A DNA stretch of 64,000 bases, taken from the NCBI RefSeq assembly GCF_902713425.1, contig NC_081211.1:17113936-17177935 (forward strand), read 5' to 3'. Each line of letters begins with the position of its first letter. The stretch's first letter is position 1. The notes beneath the pieces were generated by a model. It searched no databases. It was not told the origin of the DNA and saw only the letters and a program-made list of their open reading frames with translations. The position numbers were made by a program, and so were the translations under genes. This DNA is from Acipenser ruthenus (Eukaryota; Chordata; Actinopteri; Acipenseriformes; Acipenseridae). This document shows positions 43,101 through 50,478 of the stretch, piece by piece.

Positions 43101-43602
43101 CTGCCTCAGTAATGTCCAGAAGGATATAGCATGGAACACCGTCCACAGTGCACTCCCCACTCGAGCGTTCATGTTCAGGAGGGGACTAGCCCAAGTAGAA
43201 ACATGCCCCTATGCAAAGTGCCGCAAGAGAGAAACACCAGCCCATATCTTCTGGGAGTGTGATGTGGCTGGCAGTGTCTGGCTCTCTGTCTCTGTCTTCC
43301 TAAACAGGTTTGCTGACACGGCCAAGATGACCGCTGAGACTGTGCTCTATGGGCCTGCGGGAGGAATCACTACCAGCACAGCTAAGTGCGTTTGGCGTGT
43401 CATCAATGTTGTCAAGCAGATCCTGTGGGAAGGCCGTAACGTCTGTGTCTATCACAAGCAGGAGCTAGACACTATCACCACGACCAGAAGGGCACAAACT
43501 CTTATCAAGGACTTTGTAATTCTGGACATCCGGACCCTCGGGAAGGACAAGGCCTGCGCGGAGTGGAGGATCGCCGGACTTCAGGACGTGAAGATGGAAT
43601 AA
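40159..43602 (+). CDS. LINE ORF2, endonuclease-reverse transcriptase (copy 5)
   Basis: Complete 1147 aa frame with all catalytic motifs. It shares Glu444 and Thr1071 with copy 2, although three array units separate them. It has no 5' UTR and a truncated ORF1 upstream. Confidence 0.93.
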   Translation: MGWTQRLLFLLATLMALICVSVNVRSIRETQKRFDVLNYLANLKADLIFLQECGISSSPDYRDLKESWTLGDSFWSGSNIARADGVGILFKNPFITSRSSREVEPGRILSVDVTYNNTPLRLVNVYAPTNQNERVQFFPQLRPLLLGNVPVIVSGDFNCALRDVDRSRPRNDRSSRVLSSVISDFSLCDAGKDLVPPFTWVSSSGTSFSRIDLVLHTSSLTKTAVDTQAVFFSDHRLLQVTLQVPQTSQMGSGVWKLNTSLLDDPSIAAAYKSRLVEWTTLRDLFNSPIEWWEMVKMRTKGYFIAAGKRKAKERRAKYKYLNAALQRLSLLQLRGFPVSDEIAQTKLDLSVLCREEQRKVMHNAKVQKMEEDEKCTRFFFQKTREKRHLMSSMLDSRGRIVEDSEGVKKVVENFYRDLYNIKATDDTLIEWFLSQLEPDSVRDEEEEEKDPELTLEELTQAVKTMNTGKTPGPDGIPGEYYHLFWDTLKVHLAEVYRAVYREKRLGPSMRESVITLLHKKGEVKDLRNWRPISLLCVDYKILAKALMLRLQVHLPLVIGPDQACGVPGRSITDILMLTRDILAYSRERNHPLCLFNLDQEKAFDRVSHEYMYKVMDQMKFAPGLREWVKTIYTNISTRVLVNRHLTGKISIQSGVRQGCPLSPLLYVVCIEPLLQAIRRDTNITGFQLPGSNGVQVKTTAYMDDVSLICTNTSSVPRISNILEKYCTATGAVINKSKSEVYVSKNWQVDRELSDMYPVKKDKIKILGLIFENNSSGAQSWTAAINQVRKKIGGWSTRSLTMTGRVLITKSILFPILSYVGKIFPPDRTTKKVVDRIIHRFIWGSKMERVKRATLSKADKKGGKGVPDVVQLTRVQGLTQTIKNIQALDRKVCYMNRFYFATCLRALGLCTIDNTVPYSWDPPLYYRTLRDTIYKLGLDKAKLASWEYKAVTKYLAGSQEIEKVATFSLTQSQKIWENVSHSCLSNVQKDIAWNTVHSALPTRAFMFRRGLAQVETCPYAKCRKRETPAHIFWECDVAGSVWLSVSVFLNRFADTAKMTAETVLYGPAGGITTSTAKCVWRVINVVKQILWEGRNVCVYHKQELDTITTTRRAQTLIKDFVILDIRTLGKDKACAEWRIAGLQDVKME

Positions 43603-44256
43603 AGGAAAAAACTGGAACCGCTAGCTCCTAGGAGCGGGACTACGGGGCACCGCTAAGCCTTTTATTTATTTTGTCATGCCAGCATTCCGCCCTTTTTAGC
43701 TGGCATGACCGTTTTTCAACGGTGCCCTGGTTTTATGTAGTCTTTTGTTTCAGTTTTATGGACTTTTATTTGATTTACGTTGAATGTTTTATTTGATTTT
43801 GTTTTGTTTTGTTTTATGTATCTTTAAGATTTTTAATGTAAACTATTAAAAGTTACATTTTAAGTGTTTTAAAATTTTAGAATTTTAACTCACTGTTTTA
43901 TACACTGTCCCTTTTCCCCTGTCCCTGTTTTAGATCTAGTTTTATGTTCACTTTTGAACCTTTTAGAGAGCACTCCCCGGCCCTCACAAGCACTGGTTTT
44001 TTATAGATGGTTCTTTTTTTCCAGTCACTTTTAAAACAGCACAGGTTTTTTTCATGTTGATTTTAATCTGTGTCTGTTTTAACCATGTACAAAGCACAAT
44101 TGTCTTGGTGTTTTTAAATGTATTTTAAATGCTTTTAAAACAAAATGTATGTCTGTATGCATGAATGTCATCTTTAAAAGAAATGTAAAATGAATGAAAA
44201 AACGAATGGGTGTAAATGTAAAAAAATGTAAAATCTCAATAAAAGAGTATTTTACT

Positions 44257-44326
44257 AAAGATTTCCGTGGAGAGGAACATTTATGAGTTTCAACTAATTT
44301 TTTGATGCCCTGCTTTGGCGGGGCTT
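44257..44326 (+). pseudogene. U5 snRNA 3' half (after copy 5)
   Basis: Complete 3' half with Sm site, 3' hairpin and 3' box, followed by U5 flank. Confidence 0.93.
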
Positions 44327-44481
44327 CCTTGTGTTGTAAAATAATAGAATTGCAGTGTGTAGTGTTGGTATGATAAATGGGCGTGCTATTCAAAGTAACA
44401 TTTGTTACAGACTGCAGTCTTCTTGATCACACTAAGAAAGTGGGTGTCTTAGTTGTGTATGTATAGTAGAACCGGTTGTAC

Positions 44482-45057
44482 TATACACCGCTAAGCCTTT
44501 TATTTATTTTGTCATGCCAGCATTCCGCCCCTTTTAGCTGGCATGACCGTTTTTGAACGGTGCCCTGGTTTTATGTAGTCTTTTTGTTTCAGTTTTATGG
44601 ACTCTCTTGTTTTTGATTTATTTTGAATGTTTTATTTGGTTTTGTTTTGTATTTACGTATCTAAAAGATTTTTAATGTCAACTATTAAAAGTTACATTTT
44701 AAGTATTTTAAAATTTTAGAATGTCCCCTGTCCCTGTTTTAGATCTAGGTTTATGTTCACTTTTTTAGAGAGCACTCCCCGGCCCTCACAAGCACTGGTT
44801 TTTTATAGATGGTTCTTTTTTTCCAGTCACTTTTAAAACAGCACAGGTTTTTTTCATGTTGATTTTAATCTGTGTCTGTTTTAACCATGTACAAAGCACA
44901 ATTGTCTTGGTGTTTTTAAATGTATTTTAAATGCTTTTAAAACAAAATGTATGTCTGTATGCATGAATGTCATCTTTAAAAGAAATGTAAAATGAATGAA
45001 AAAACGAATGGGTGTAAATGTAAAAAATGTAAAATCTCAATAAAAGAGTATTTTACT
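44482..45057 (+). mobile_element. LINE 3' tail fragment (solo tail 6)
   Basis: Same ends and internal deletion as solo tails 3-5. It is followed by another U5 3' half, so U5 3' half plus tail is itself repeated here with a period of about 800 bp. Confidence 0.9.
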
Positions 45058-45127
45058 AAAGATTTCCGTGGAGAGGAACATTTATGAGTTTCAACTAATT
45101 TTTTGATGCCCTGCTTTGGCGGGGCTT
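45058..45127 (+). pseudogene. U5 snRNA 3' half
   Basis: Complete 3' half following solo tail 6, with the normal Sm site, hairpin and 3' box. Confidence 0.93.
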
Positions 45128-45282
45128 CCTTGTGTTGTAAAATAATAGAATTGCAGTGTGTAGTGTTGGTATGATAAATGGGCGTGCTATTCAAAGTAAC
45201 ATTTGTTACAGACTGCAGTCTTCTTGATCACCCTAAGAAAGTGGGTGTCTTAGTTGTGTATGTATAGTAGAACCGGTTGTAC

Positions 45283-45818
45283 TATACACCGCTAAGCCTT
45301 TTATTTATTTTGTCATGCCAGCATTCCGCCCCTTTTAGCTGGCATGACCGTTTTTGAACGGTGCCCTGGTTTTATGTAGTCTTTTTGTTTCAGTTTTATG
45401 GACTCTCTTGTTTTTGATTTATTTTGAATGTTTTATTTGGTTTTGTTTTGTATTTACGTATCTAAAAGATTTTTAATGTCAACTATTAAAAGTTACATTT
45501 TAAGTGTTTTAAAATTTTAGAATTTTAACACACAGTTTTATACACAGTACCTTTGCCCCTGTCCCTTTAGTTTTAGATTTATAGTTTATTGTTCTGTTTT
45601 ATGTTCACCTTCTGAACTTTTTGAAGAGAGCACTCCCCAGCGCTCACATACACTGTTTTTTTATAGATAGTTCTTTTTTTCCAGTCACTTTTAAAGCAGC
45701 ACAGGTTTTATCATGTTGATTTTAATCTGTGTCTGTTTTAATCTTGTACAAAGCACGATTGTCTTGGTGTTTTTAAAGGTATTTTAAATGCTTTTAAAAC
45801 AAAATGTATGTCTGTATA
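45283..45818 (+). mobile_element. LINE 3' tail fragment, diverged (solo tail 7)
   Basis: It starts at the usual U5-flank junction but diverges from about 45520 on (TTAACACACAGTTTTATAC, CCCCAGCGCTCACATACACTG). It ends early at TGTCTGTATACATTCCC without the 3' terminus, where inverted U5-type promoter DNA begins. It is older than the other tails and is duplicated at 55283-55818. Confidence 0.85.
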
Positions 45819-45871
45819 CATTCCCGTAACTGCATTTACATTTCGAAGCCTGTTCAAGGAAGCCCCGTCAA

Positions 45872-45990
45872 AGTGCATTATGGGTATGCAAATGTGATTC
45901 ACCCCTGCCGCGCCGTTTCCACCCAACAGTATTGCTCAACCCAAGGTATTCGTTCTCCAAGTTACCAAAATACGTTTTAGTATCAGATCG
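45872..45990 (-). promoter_or_regulatory. Displaced, inverted U5-type distal promoter element
   Basis: This is the reverse complement of the region around 11500-11628 upstream of the intact U5 gene. It includes the octamer (ATGCAAAT on the plus strand, 45886-45893) and the ZNF143-type core (TGCATTATGGGT). No U5 RNA lies in the direction it points; a diverged LINE tail occupies that place. Confidence 0.75.
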
Positions 45991-46500
45991 CTGTACCAGG
46001 TGGCACTGCCTACACAGCTCAAACAGACTCGGAGTGAATGCATTGGTGGTAACAAAAAGTTACAACAAACGCTGCTATCGCTATGATACATTTACCGTTG
46101 CATTTAAAAAAAAAAAAAAAAACCTATGGGTTTTAAACGTTGAAAATGCAACAAATGGAGACCACTGAAAAAATAATAATACAAAAAAAAATGTTTCCGC
46201 CCGGGGACCTTTCGCGTGTGAGGCGAACGTGATAACCACTACACTACGGAAACTTCATTGAAAACATCTCTCAAGTACTGAACACAGCAAGTGCTACAGG
46301 TCGCTGGTGATGCACGTGTTTAGTTCATTTTCTAAGTACAGCCGTATCATCACTTTAATAGTCTATACTTTTCAGTGGGAATATGTCTGTTTATCCCATT
46401 TAGTAGTAGTAGCGTTAATTTGCCGATAAAATATACTGGCTAAAAACAAAACAACAAAGAATACGTTTCCGTAGTGTAGTGGTTATCACGTTCGCCTAAC
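45990..46500. repeat. Inverted duplication, left arm (partner 49388-49962)
   Basis: The reverse complement of this segment matches 49388-49962, including flanking words such as AAGTGCTACAGGTCGCTGG and the tRNA-Val genes at the ends. One arm kept tRNA-Val(AAC) and the other kept tRNA-Val(CAC). Confidence 0.8.
46192..46253 (-). pseudogene. tRNA-Val(CAC) pseudogene, T-arm deleted
   Basis: The acceptor, D-arm and anticodon arm (CCTCACACG) match tRNA-Val. The sequence then jumps from GGTCCCCGG to GCGGAAAC, losing about 11 bases of the T-loop between two short CCGG-containing words. Confidence 0.85.
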
Positions 46501-46537
46501 ACGCGAAAGGTCCCCGGTTCGAGACCGGGCGGAAACA
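46465..46537 (+). tRNA. tRNA-Val(AAC)
   Basis: A 73 nt cloverleaf: acceptor GTTTCCG with CGGAAAC and A discriminator, D-arm TAGTGTAGTGGTTATCA, anticodon AAC in CGCCTAACACG, T-arm CCCGGTTCGAGACCGGG. A run of seven T starts right after the gene and would end polymerase III transcription. Confidence 0.96.
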
Positions 46538-46701
46538 GTTTTTTTAAATTTATTTTAAAATAACAACCCGTTACAAATACATTTTGTAACAATATACTTC
46601 TTATATCATATTACACGTATCGAAAACTGCACTATACTGCATTATTTGTATGTATTTGAAGTTCATTGTATTTGATAAGCGGTTACAGCAGTTTGTGAAA
46701 T

Positions 46702-46764
46702 GTTTCCGTAGTGTAGTGGTTATCACGTTCGCCTCACACGCGAAAGATCCCTGGTGTGGAAACA
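46702..46764 (+). pseudogene. tRNA-Val(CAC) pseudogene, lost T-arm
   Basis: The 5' two thirds matches tRNA-Val(CAC). After GCGAAAGATCC the T-arm is replaced by CTGGTGTGGAAACA. It lies about 165 nt after tRNA-Val(AAC), the same spacing as in other cassettes here. Confidence 0.85.
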
Positions 46765-46893
46765 CGTGTATATGATTTCCATTACACGAGAGTAGATGTT
46801 AAAACTTCATGCTGCTTTGAACTCGGCTCTCGCCAAGATAAGCACCAACTAAGACGTAGCTTTATAGTAAACTAATGTGTTACATATGTGTCT

Positions 46894-47503
46894 AAAAGCC
46901 TTTTATTTATTTTGTCATGCCAGCATTCCGCCCCTTTTAGCTGGCATGACCGTTTTTGAACGGTGCCCTGGTTTTATGTAGTCTTTTTGTTTCAGTTTTA
47001 TGGACTGTGATTTGATTTATTTTGAATGTCTTATTTGATTTTGTTTTGTTTTGTTTTGTTTTATGTATCTTTAAGATTTTTAATGTAAACTATTAAAAGT
47101 TACATTTTAAGTGTTTTAAAATTTTAGAATTTTAACTCACTGTTTTATACACTGTCCATTTTCCCCTGTCCCTGTTTTAGATCTAGTTTTATGTTCACTT
47201 TTGAACCTTTTTAGAGAGCACTCCCCGGCCCTCACAAGCACTGGTTTTTTATAGATGGTTCTTTTTTTCCAGTCACTTTTAAAACAGCACAGGTTTTTTT
47301 CATGTTGATTTTAATCTGTGTCTGTTTTAACCATGTACAAAGCACAATTGTCTTGGTGTTTTTAAATGTATTTTAAATGCTTTTAAAACAAAATGTATGT
47401 CTGTATGCATGAATGTCATCTTTAAAAGAAATGTAAAATGAATGAAAAAACGAATGGGTGTAAATGTAAAAAATGTAAAATCTCAATAAAAGAGTATTTT
47501 ACT
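46894..47503 (+). mobile_element. LINE 3' tail fragment (solo tail 8)
   Basis: It starts at AAAAGCCTTTTATTT, within a few bases of where the other solo tails start, but its upstream neighbour is tRNA-cluster DNA (ending TATGTGTCT) and not U5 flank. It ends normally at TTTTACT beside a U5 3' half. Confidence 0.9.
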
Positions 47504-47573
47504 AAAGATTTCCGTGGAGAGGAACATTTATGAGTTTCAACTAATTTTTTGATGCCCTGCTTTGGCGGGGCTT
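47504..47573 (+). pseudogene. U5 snRNA 3' half
   Basis: Complete 3' half. The 3' box and flank follow with one substitution (GAATTTCAG for GAATTGCAG). Confidence 0.92.
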
Positions 47574-47728
47574 CCTTGTGTTGTAAAATAATAGAATTTC
47601 AGTGTGTAGTGTTGGTATGATAAATGGGCGTGCTATTCAAAGTAACATTTGTTACAGACTGCAGTCTTCTTGATCACACTAAGAAAGTGGGTGTCTTAGT
47701 TGTGTATGTATAGTAGAACCGGTTGTAC

Positions 47729-48333
47729 TATACACCGCTAAGCCTTTTATTTATTTTGTCATGCCAGCATTCCGCCCCTTTTAGCTAGCATGACCGTTTT
47801 TGAACGGTGCCCTGGTTTTATGTAGTCTTTTTGTTTCAGTTTTATGGACTCTCTTGTTTTTGATTTATTTTGAATGTTTTATTTGGTTTTGTTTTGTATT
47901 TACGTATCTAAAAGATTTTTAATGTCAACTATTAAAAGTTACATTTTAAGTGTTTTAAAATTTTAGAATTTTAACTCACTGTTTTATACACTGTCCCTTT
48001 TCCCCTGTCCCTGTTTTAGATCTATAGTTTTATGTTCACTTTTGAACTTTTTTAGAGAGCACTCCCCGGCCCTCACAAGCACTGGTTTTTTATAGATGGT
48101 TCTTTTTTTCCAGTCACTTTTAAAGCAGCACAGGTTTTTTTCATGTCGATTTTAATCTGTGTCTGTTTTAACCATGTATAAAGCACAGTTGTCTTGGTGT
48201 TTTTAAATGTGTTTTAAATGCTTTTAAAACAAAATGTATGTCTGTCTGTATGCATGAATGTCATCTTTAAAAGAAATGTAAAATGAATGAAAAAACGAAT
48301 GGGTGTAAATGTAAAAAAATGTAAAATCTCAAT
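47729..48333 (+). mobile_element. LINE 3' tail fragment (solo tail 9)
   Basis: It starts at the usual U5-flank junction. Hairpin 1 has one change (GCTAGCATGAC). The 3' end lacks AGAGTATTTTACT and joins U5 directly at AATAAAGATTTCC, so the junction has been trimmed. Confidence 0.88.
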
Positions 48334-48403
48334 AAAGATTTCCGTGGAGAGGAACATTTATGAGTTGCAACTAATTTTTTGATGCCCTGCTTTGGCGGGG
48401 CTT
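48334..48403 (+). pseudogene. U5 snRNA 3' half
   Basis: 3' half with intact Sm site and hairpin and a few substitutions. Its flank runs to GGTTGTAC at 48557 and then continues into unique DNA, not a LINE tail. This shows what lies beyond the junction used by the solo tails. Confidence 0.9.
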
Positions 48404-48557
48404 CCTTGTGTTGTAAAATAATAGAATTGCAGTGTGTAGTGTTGGTATGATAAATAGGCTTGCTATTCAAAGTAACATTGGTTACAGACTGCAGTCTTCT
48501 TGATCACACTAAGAAAGTGGGTGTCTTAGTTGTGTATGTATAGTAGAACCGGTTGTA

Positions 48558-48875
48558 CCCCACTTTCATCCAATCACTCAACCATTCGTGCAATTAGTGA
48601 TGGTGGGAAGGGAAGTGAAGTCTCTGAATCATTAGGTTCGCAAAATTCACTGAGCCGAAGCAGACGAAACGCTTCATGCTCTTTAGTGCCATCTCTTGGT
48701 AGATCTGCACAACTCAATACATTAAGTTTAGCACAGACCTGCACAACAGCGCCAAAATCATGTTGTGGCGGCAGCAGTATTACATCCGTAGTGGTTTAGC
48801 ACTACCTTAAAGAATGAATGGGAAATCGTTTAGGGCGGTCTTCCTGTGAGTACAGAACGATTACTGTTTACGCAT
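48558..48875. other. No gene recognised
   Basis: Single-copy-looking sequence between the last U5 flank and tRNA-Asp. It is moderately GC-balanced, with an open but unsupported frame. I see no recognisable product or RNA. Confidence 0.4.
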
Positions 48876-48947
48876 TCCTCGTTAGTATAGTGGTCAGTAT
48901 CCCCGCCTGTCACGCGGGAGACCGGGGTTCAATTCCCCGACGGGGAG
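48876..48947 (+). tRNA. tRNA-Asp(GTC)
   Basis: A 72 nt cloverleaf beginning TCCTCGTTAGTATAGTGGTC, with anticodon GTC in CGCCTGTCACGCG and a T-arm around GGTTCAATTCC. T-rich runs (TTTT, then TTTTTTT) follow within 25 nt. The sequence is nearly identical to the vertebrate consensus. Confidence 0.96.
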
Positions 48948-48969
48948 AAGTTGTTTTATTTTTTTATTT

Positions 48970-49387
48970 TATTTTTTTAAAACTCTCCTTAAATATTTTC
49001 CGCACAAAATGTAGTTGACAATTATTTACCAGATATGATGTATATTTGCTTTTTTTTTTTATATCTATACCTATATACGTAATCCTTACCCGCCGTACCA
49101 TATTTACAGTATTATTCGTTGTGTTGACTATATATTATATTATTTTACCTGTGCTTTTGTACATTTCAGAATATCATTTTTATAGACTATTTGTATTGCT
49201 AAAACAGTTTGTCCTCACTGAAATAAAGTGTTTTGTAAAAAAAAAAAAAAAAAAAATAGAAACTTAAGAGAGGCCATGGAGAGTCACTAAGGGGGCGTGA
49301 CTATGACGAAAGGGGCAGCTCTGTAAATAGAAAAAGCTAAATACATAAATGTTAACAAACACATTCTTAAAAGTCGGGAGTATGTTA
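48970..49387. other. AT-rich spacer
   Basis: No gene is seen. It contains T- and A-rich tracts, including an A run at 49239-49256. Confidence 0.4.
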
Positions 49388-49430
49388 TGCGTGTTAGGCG
49401 GACGTGATAATCACTATACTACGTATTCTG
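49388..49430 (-). pseudogene. tRNA-Val(AAC) 5' fragment
   Basis: The 5' part of tRNA-Val on the minus strand (ACGTAGTATAGTGATTATCA, then GCCTAACACGC) with several changes and no T-arm. It corresponds to the tRNA-Val(AAC) at 46465 in the inverted duplication. Confidence 0.75.
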
Positions 49431-49656
49431 CGTCGTTATGTTTTTAGTCAGTATGTTTTACCTAAAACTCAACTATTTGAAAGTTGAACGGCAAATTAAC
49501 GCTATTACAACTAAATGGGATAAACAGACATATTCTTCCCATTGAAAAGTATAGACTATTAGTGAAAATACGCCTGTACTTAGAAAATGAACACGTGCAT
49601 CACCAGCGACCTGTAGCACTTGCTGTGTTCAGTGCTTGAGCGCTGTCTTCCATGAA

Positions 49657-49729
49657 GTTTCCGTAGTGTAGTGGTTATCACGTTCGCCTCACACGCGAAA
49701 GGTCCCCGGTTCGAAACCGGGCGGAAACA
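49657..49729 (+). tRNA. tRNA-Val(CAC)
   Basis: A complete 73 nt tRNA-Val with anticodon CAC (CGCCTCACACG) and T-arm CCCGGTTCGAAACCGGG. A T-run follows at 49733. It is the only intact CAC isoacceptor in the window. Confidence 0.96.
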
Positions 49730-49962
49730 GCTATTTTTTCTGTATTATTATTTTTCAGTGGTCTCCATTTGTTGCATTTTATTTGTGTACGGTTAAAACC
49801 CGTGGGTTAATTATGTATTTATTTTTTTTAAATGCAAGCGTAAATGTATCATAGCGATAGCAGCGCTTGTTGTAACTTCTTGTTACGACCAATGCGTTCA
49901 CTCTAAGTCGAGTCTGACTGATTTCTAAGTTTGTGCTGCGTAGGCAGTGCCACCTGAAACAG

Positions 49963-50478
49963 TATTTATGATTTTACTAGAAAATGTGTTCAACCGGACT
50001 AATATCGATTATAGCAATCATAAGGCAGGCCCTGATTTTTTTAATTTTTTTTTTAGCACAGGAATAACTAGGCTCTCAAATTATAAATCTTCACAGAATC
50101 CTTACCTTCCAGTTACTATCATGTTACTTGGCCATGGCGGTGGTACTGTAGGCAGGACTCGGTGCTGGACTTCCGTCGCGTCCTGGTCAGCAAAGAGGGG
50201 GTCTCCTGCACTGCGCTGGAGGACACTGGGTCGAGTGTTACACTCATATGGGCCGATGTCTACCAGCAAGACCCCCGACACAGCACCACCACATTGGTGC
50301 TTTAACAGTGTGAAGTGATTAGAAAAACAAAATGGTTATAACTGCGTATTATTAGATGTGTTAGTAGCGTTAGAGATAAAACAATGGAACAAATTATAAC
50401 TTGAATTCTGTTCCATGAACTTCAACTGTATTAGAATAAAATAGCAACACAATTACTTTATTAAATCCATTTCTAACA
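49963..50478. other. Mostly unassigned spacer
   Basis: Apart from the possible LTR-element relic at about 50130-50295, no gene is recognised. The last 180 bases are AT-rich and directly abut the 5' end of LINE copy 6. Confidence 0.4.
50130..50295 (+). mobile_element. Possible LTR-retrotransposon fossil (protease region)
   Basis: A short stretch resembles the aspartic protease region of Gypsy-type LTR retrotransposons, with a DTGSS-like motif. No LTRs or other parts are visible nearby. It is a small broken relic of unknown age. Confidence 0.35.

Larger units (their letters stand above)
39228..44256 (+). mobile_element. Tx1-like LINE, copy 5, 5'-truncated in ORF1
   Basis: Same truncated 5' start as copies 3 and 4. 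Its 3' UTR differs from theirs (TTTTATACACTG as in the copy 1 group, not TTCCACACACTG), so the last array unit is joined to a different downstream sequence. It ends at a U5 3' half. Confidence 0.9.
21712..45066 (+). repeat. Tandem array, four units of about 5.84 kb (LINE plus U5 fragment plus LINE tail)
   Basis: Each unit runs from a fixed point in ORF1 (CTGAGTAGGG) through ORF2, 3' UTR, U5 3' half, U5 flank and a solo tail. It then continues through 9 bases of U5 (AAAGATTTC) and a 5 nt filler into the next unit. Unit starts are 21712, 27553, 33393 and 39233. ORF2 starts are spaced 5841, 5840 and 5840. Units differ by only scattered substitutions. Identical junctions in all units mean tandem duplication or unequal exchange, not separate insertions. 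Confidence 0.93.
49388..49962. repeat. Inverted duplication, right arm (partner 45990-46500)
   Basis: Right arm of the inverted duplication described at 45990-46500. The arms are separated by about 2.9 kb holding LINE tails, U5 halves and tRNA-Asp. Confidence 0.8.

Noticed and set aside
27548-44256. Copies 3-5 as three independent retrotransposition events
   Set aside because: They share the same 5' truncation, the same 5 nt filler and the same downstream order, so they are tandem duplicates of one event.
21712-45066. Possible CRISPR-like or satellite array because of regular spacing
   Set aside because: The period is 5.84 kb and the units are LINE plus U5 DNA. There are no short direct repeats with unique spacers.
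48818-49018. Open frame with a CHAGDRGSIPRRG motif
   Set aside because: Well-known conceptual translation of a tRNA-Asp gene.
50130-50295. Host aspartic protease gene
   Set aside because: Only a short stretch with a protease-like motif is present. An LTR-element relic is the simpler reading.
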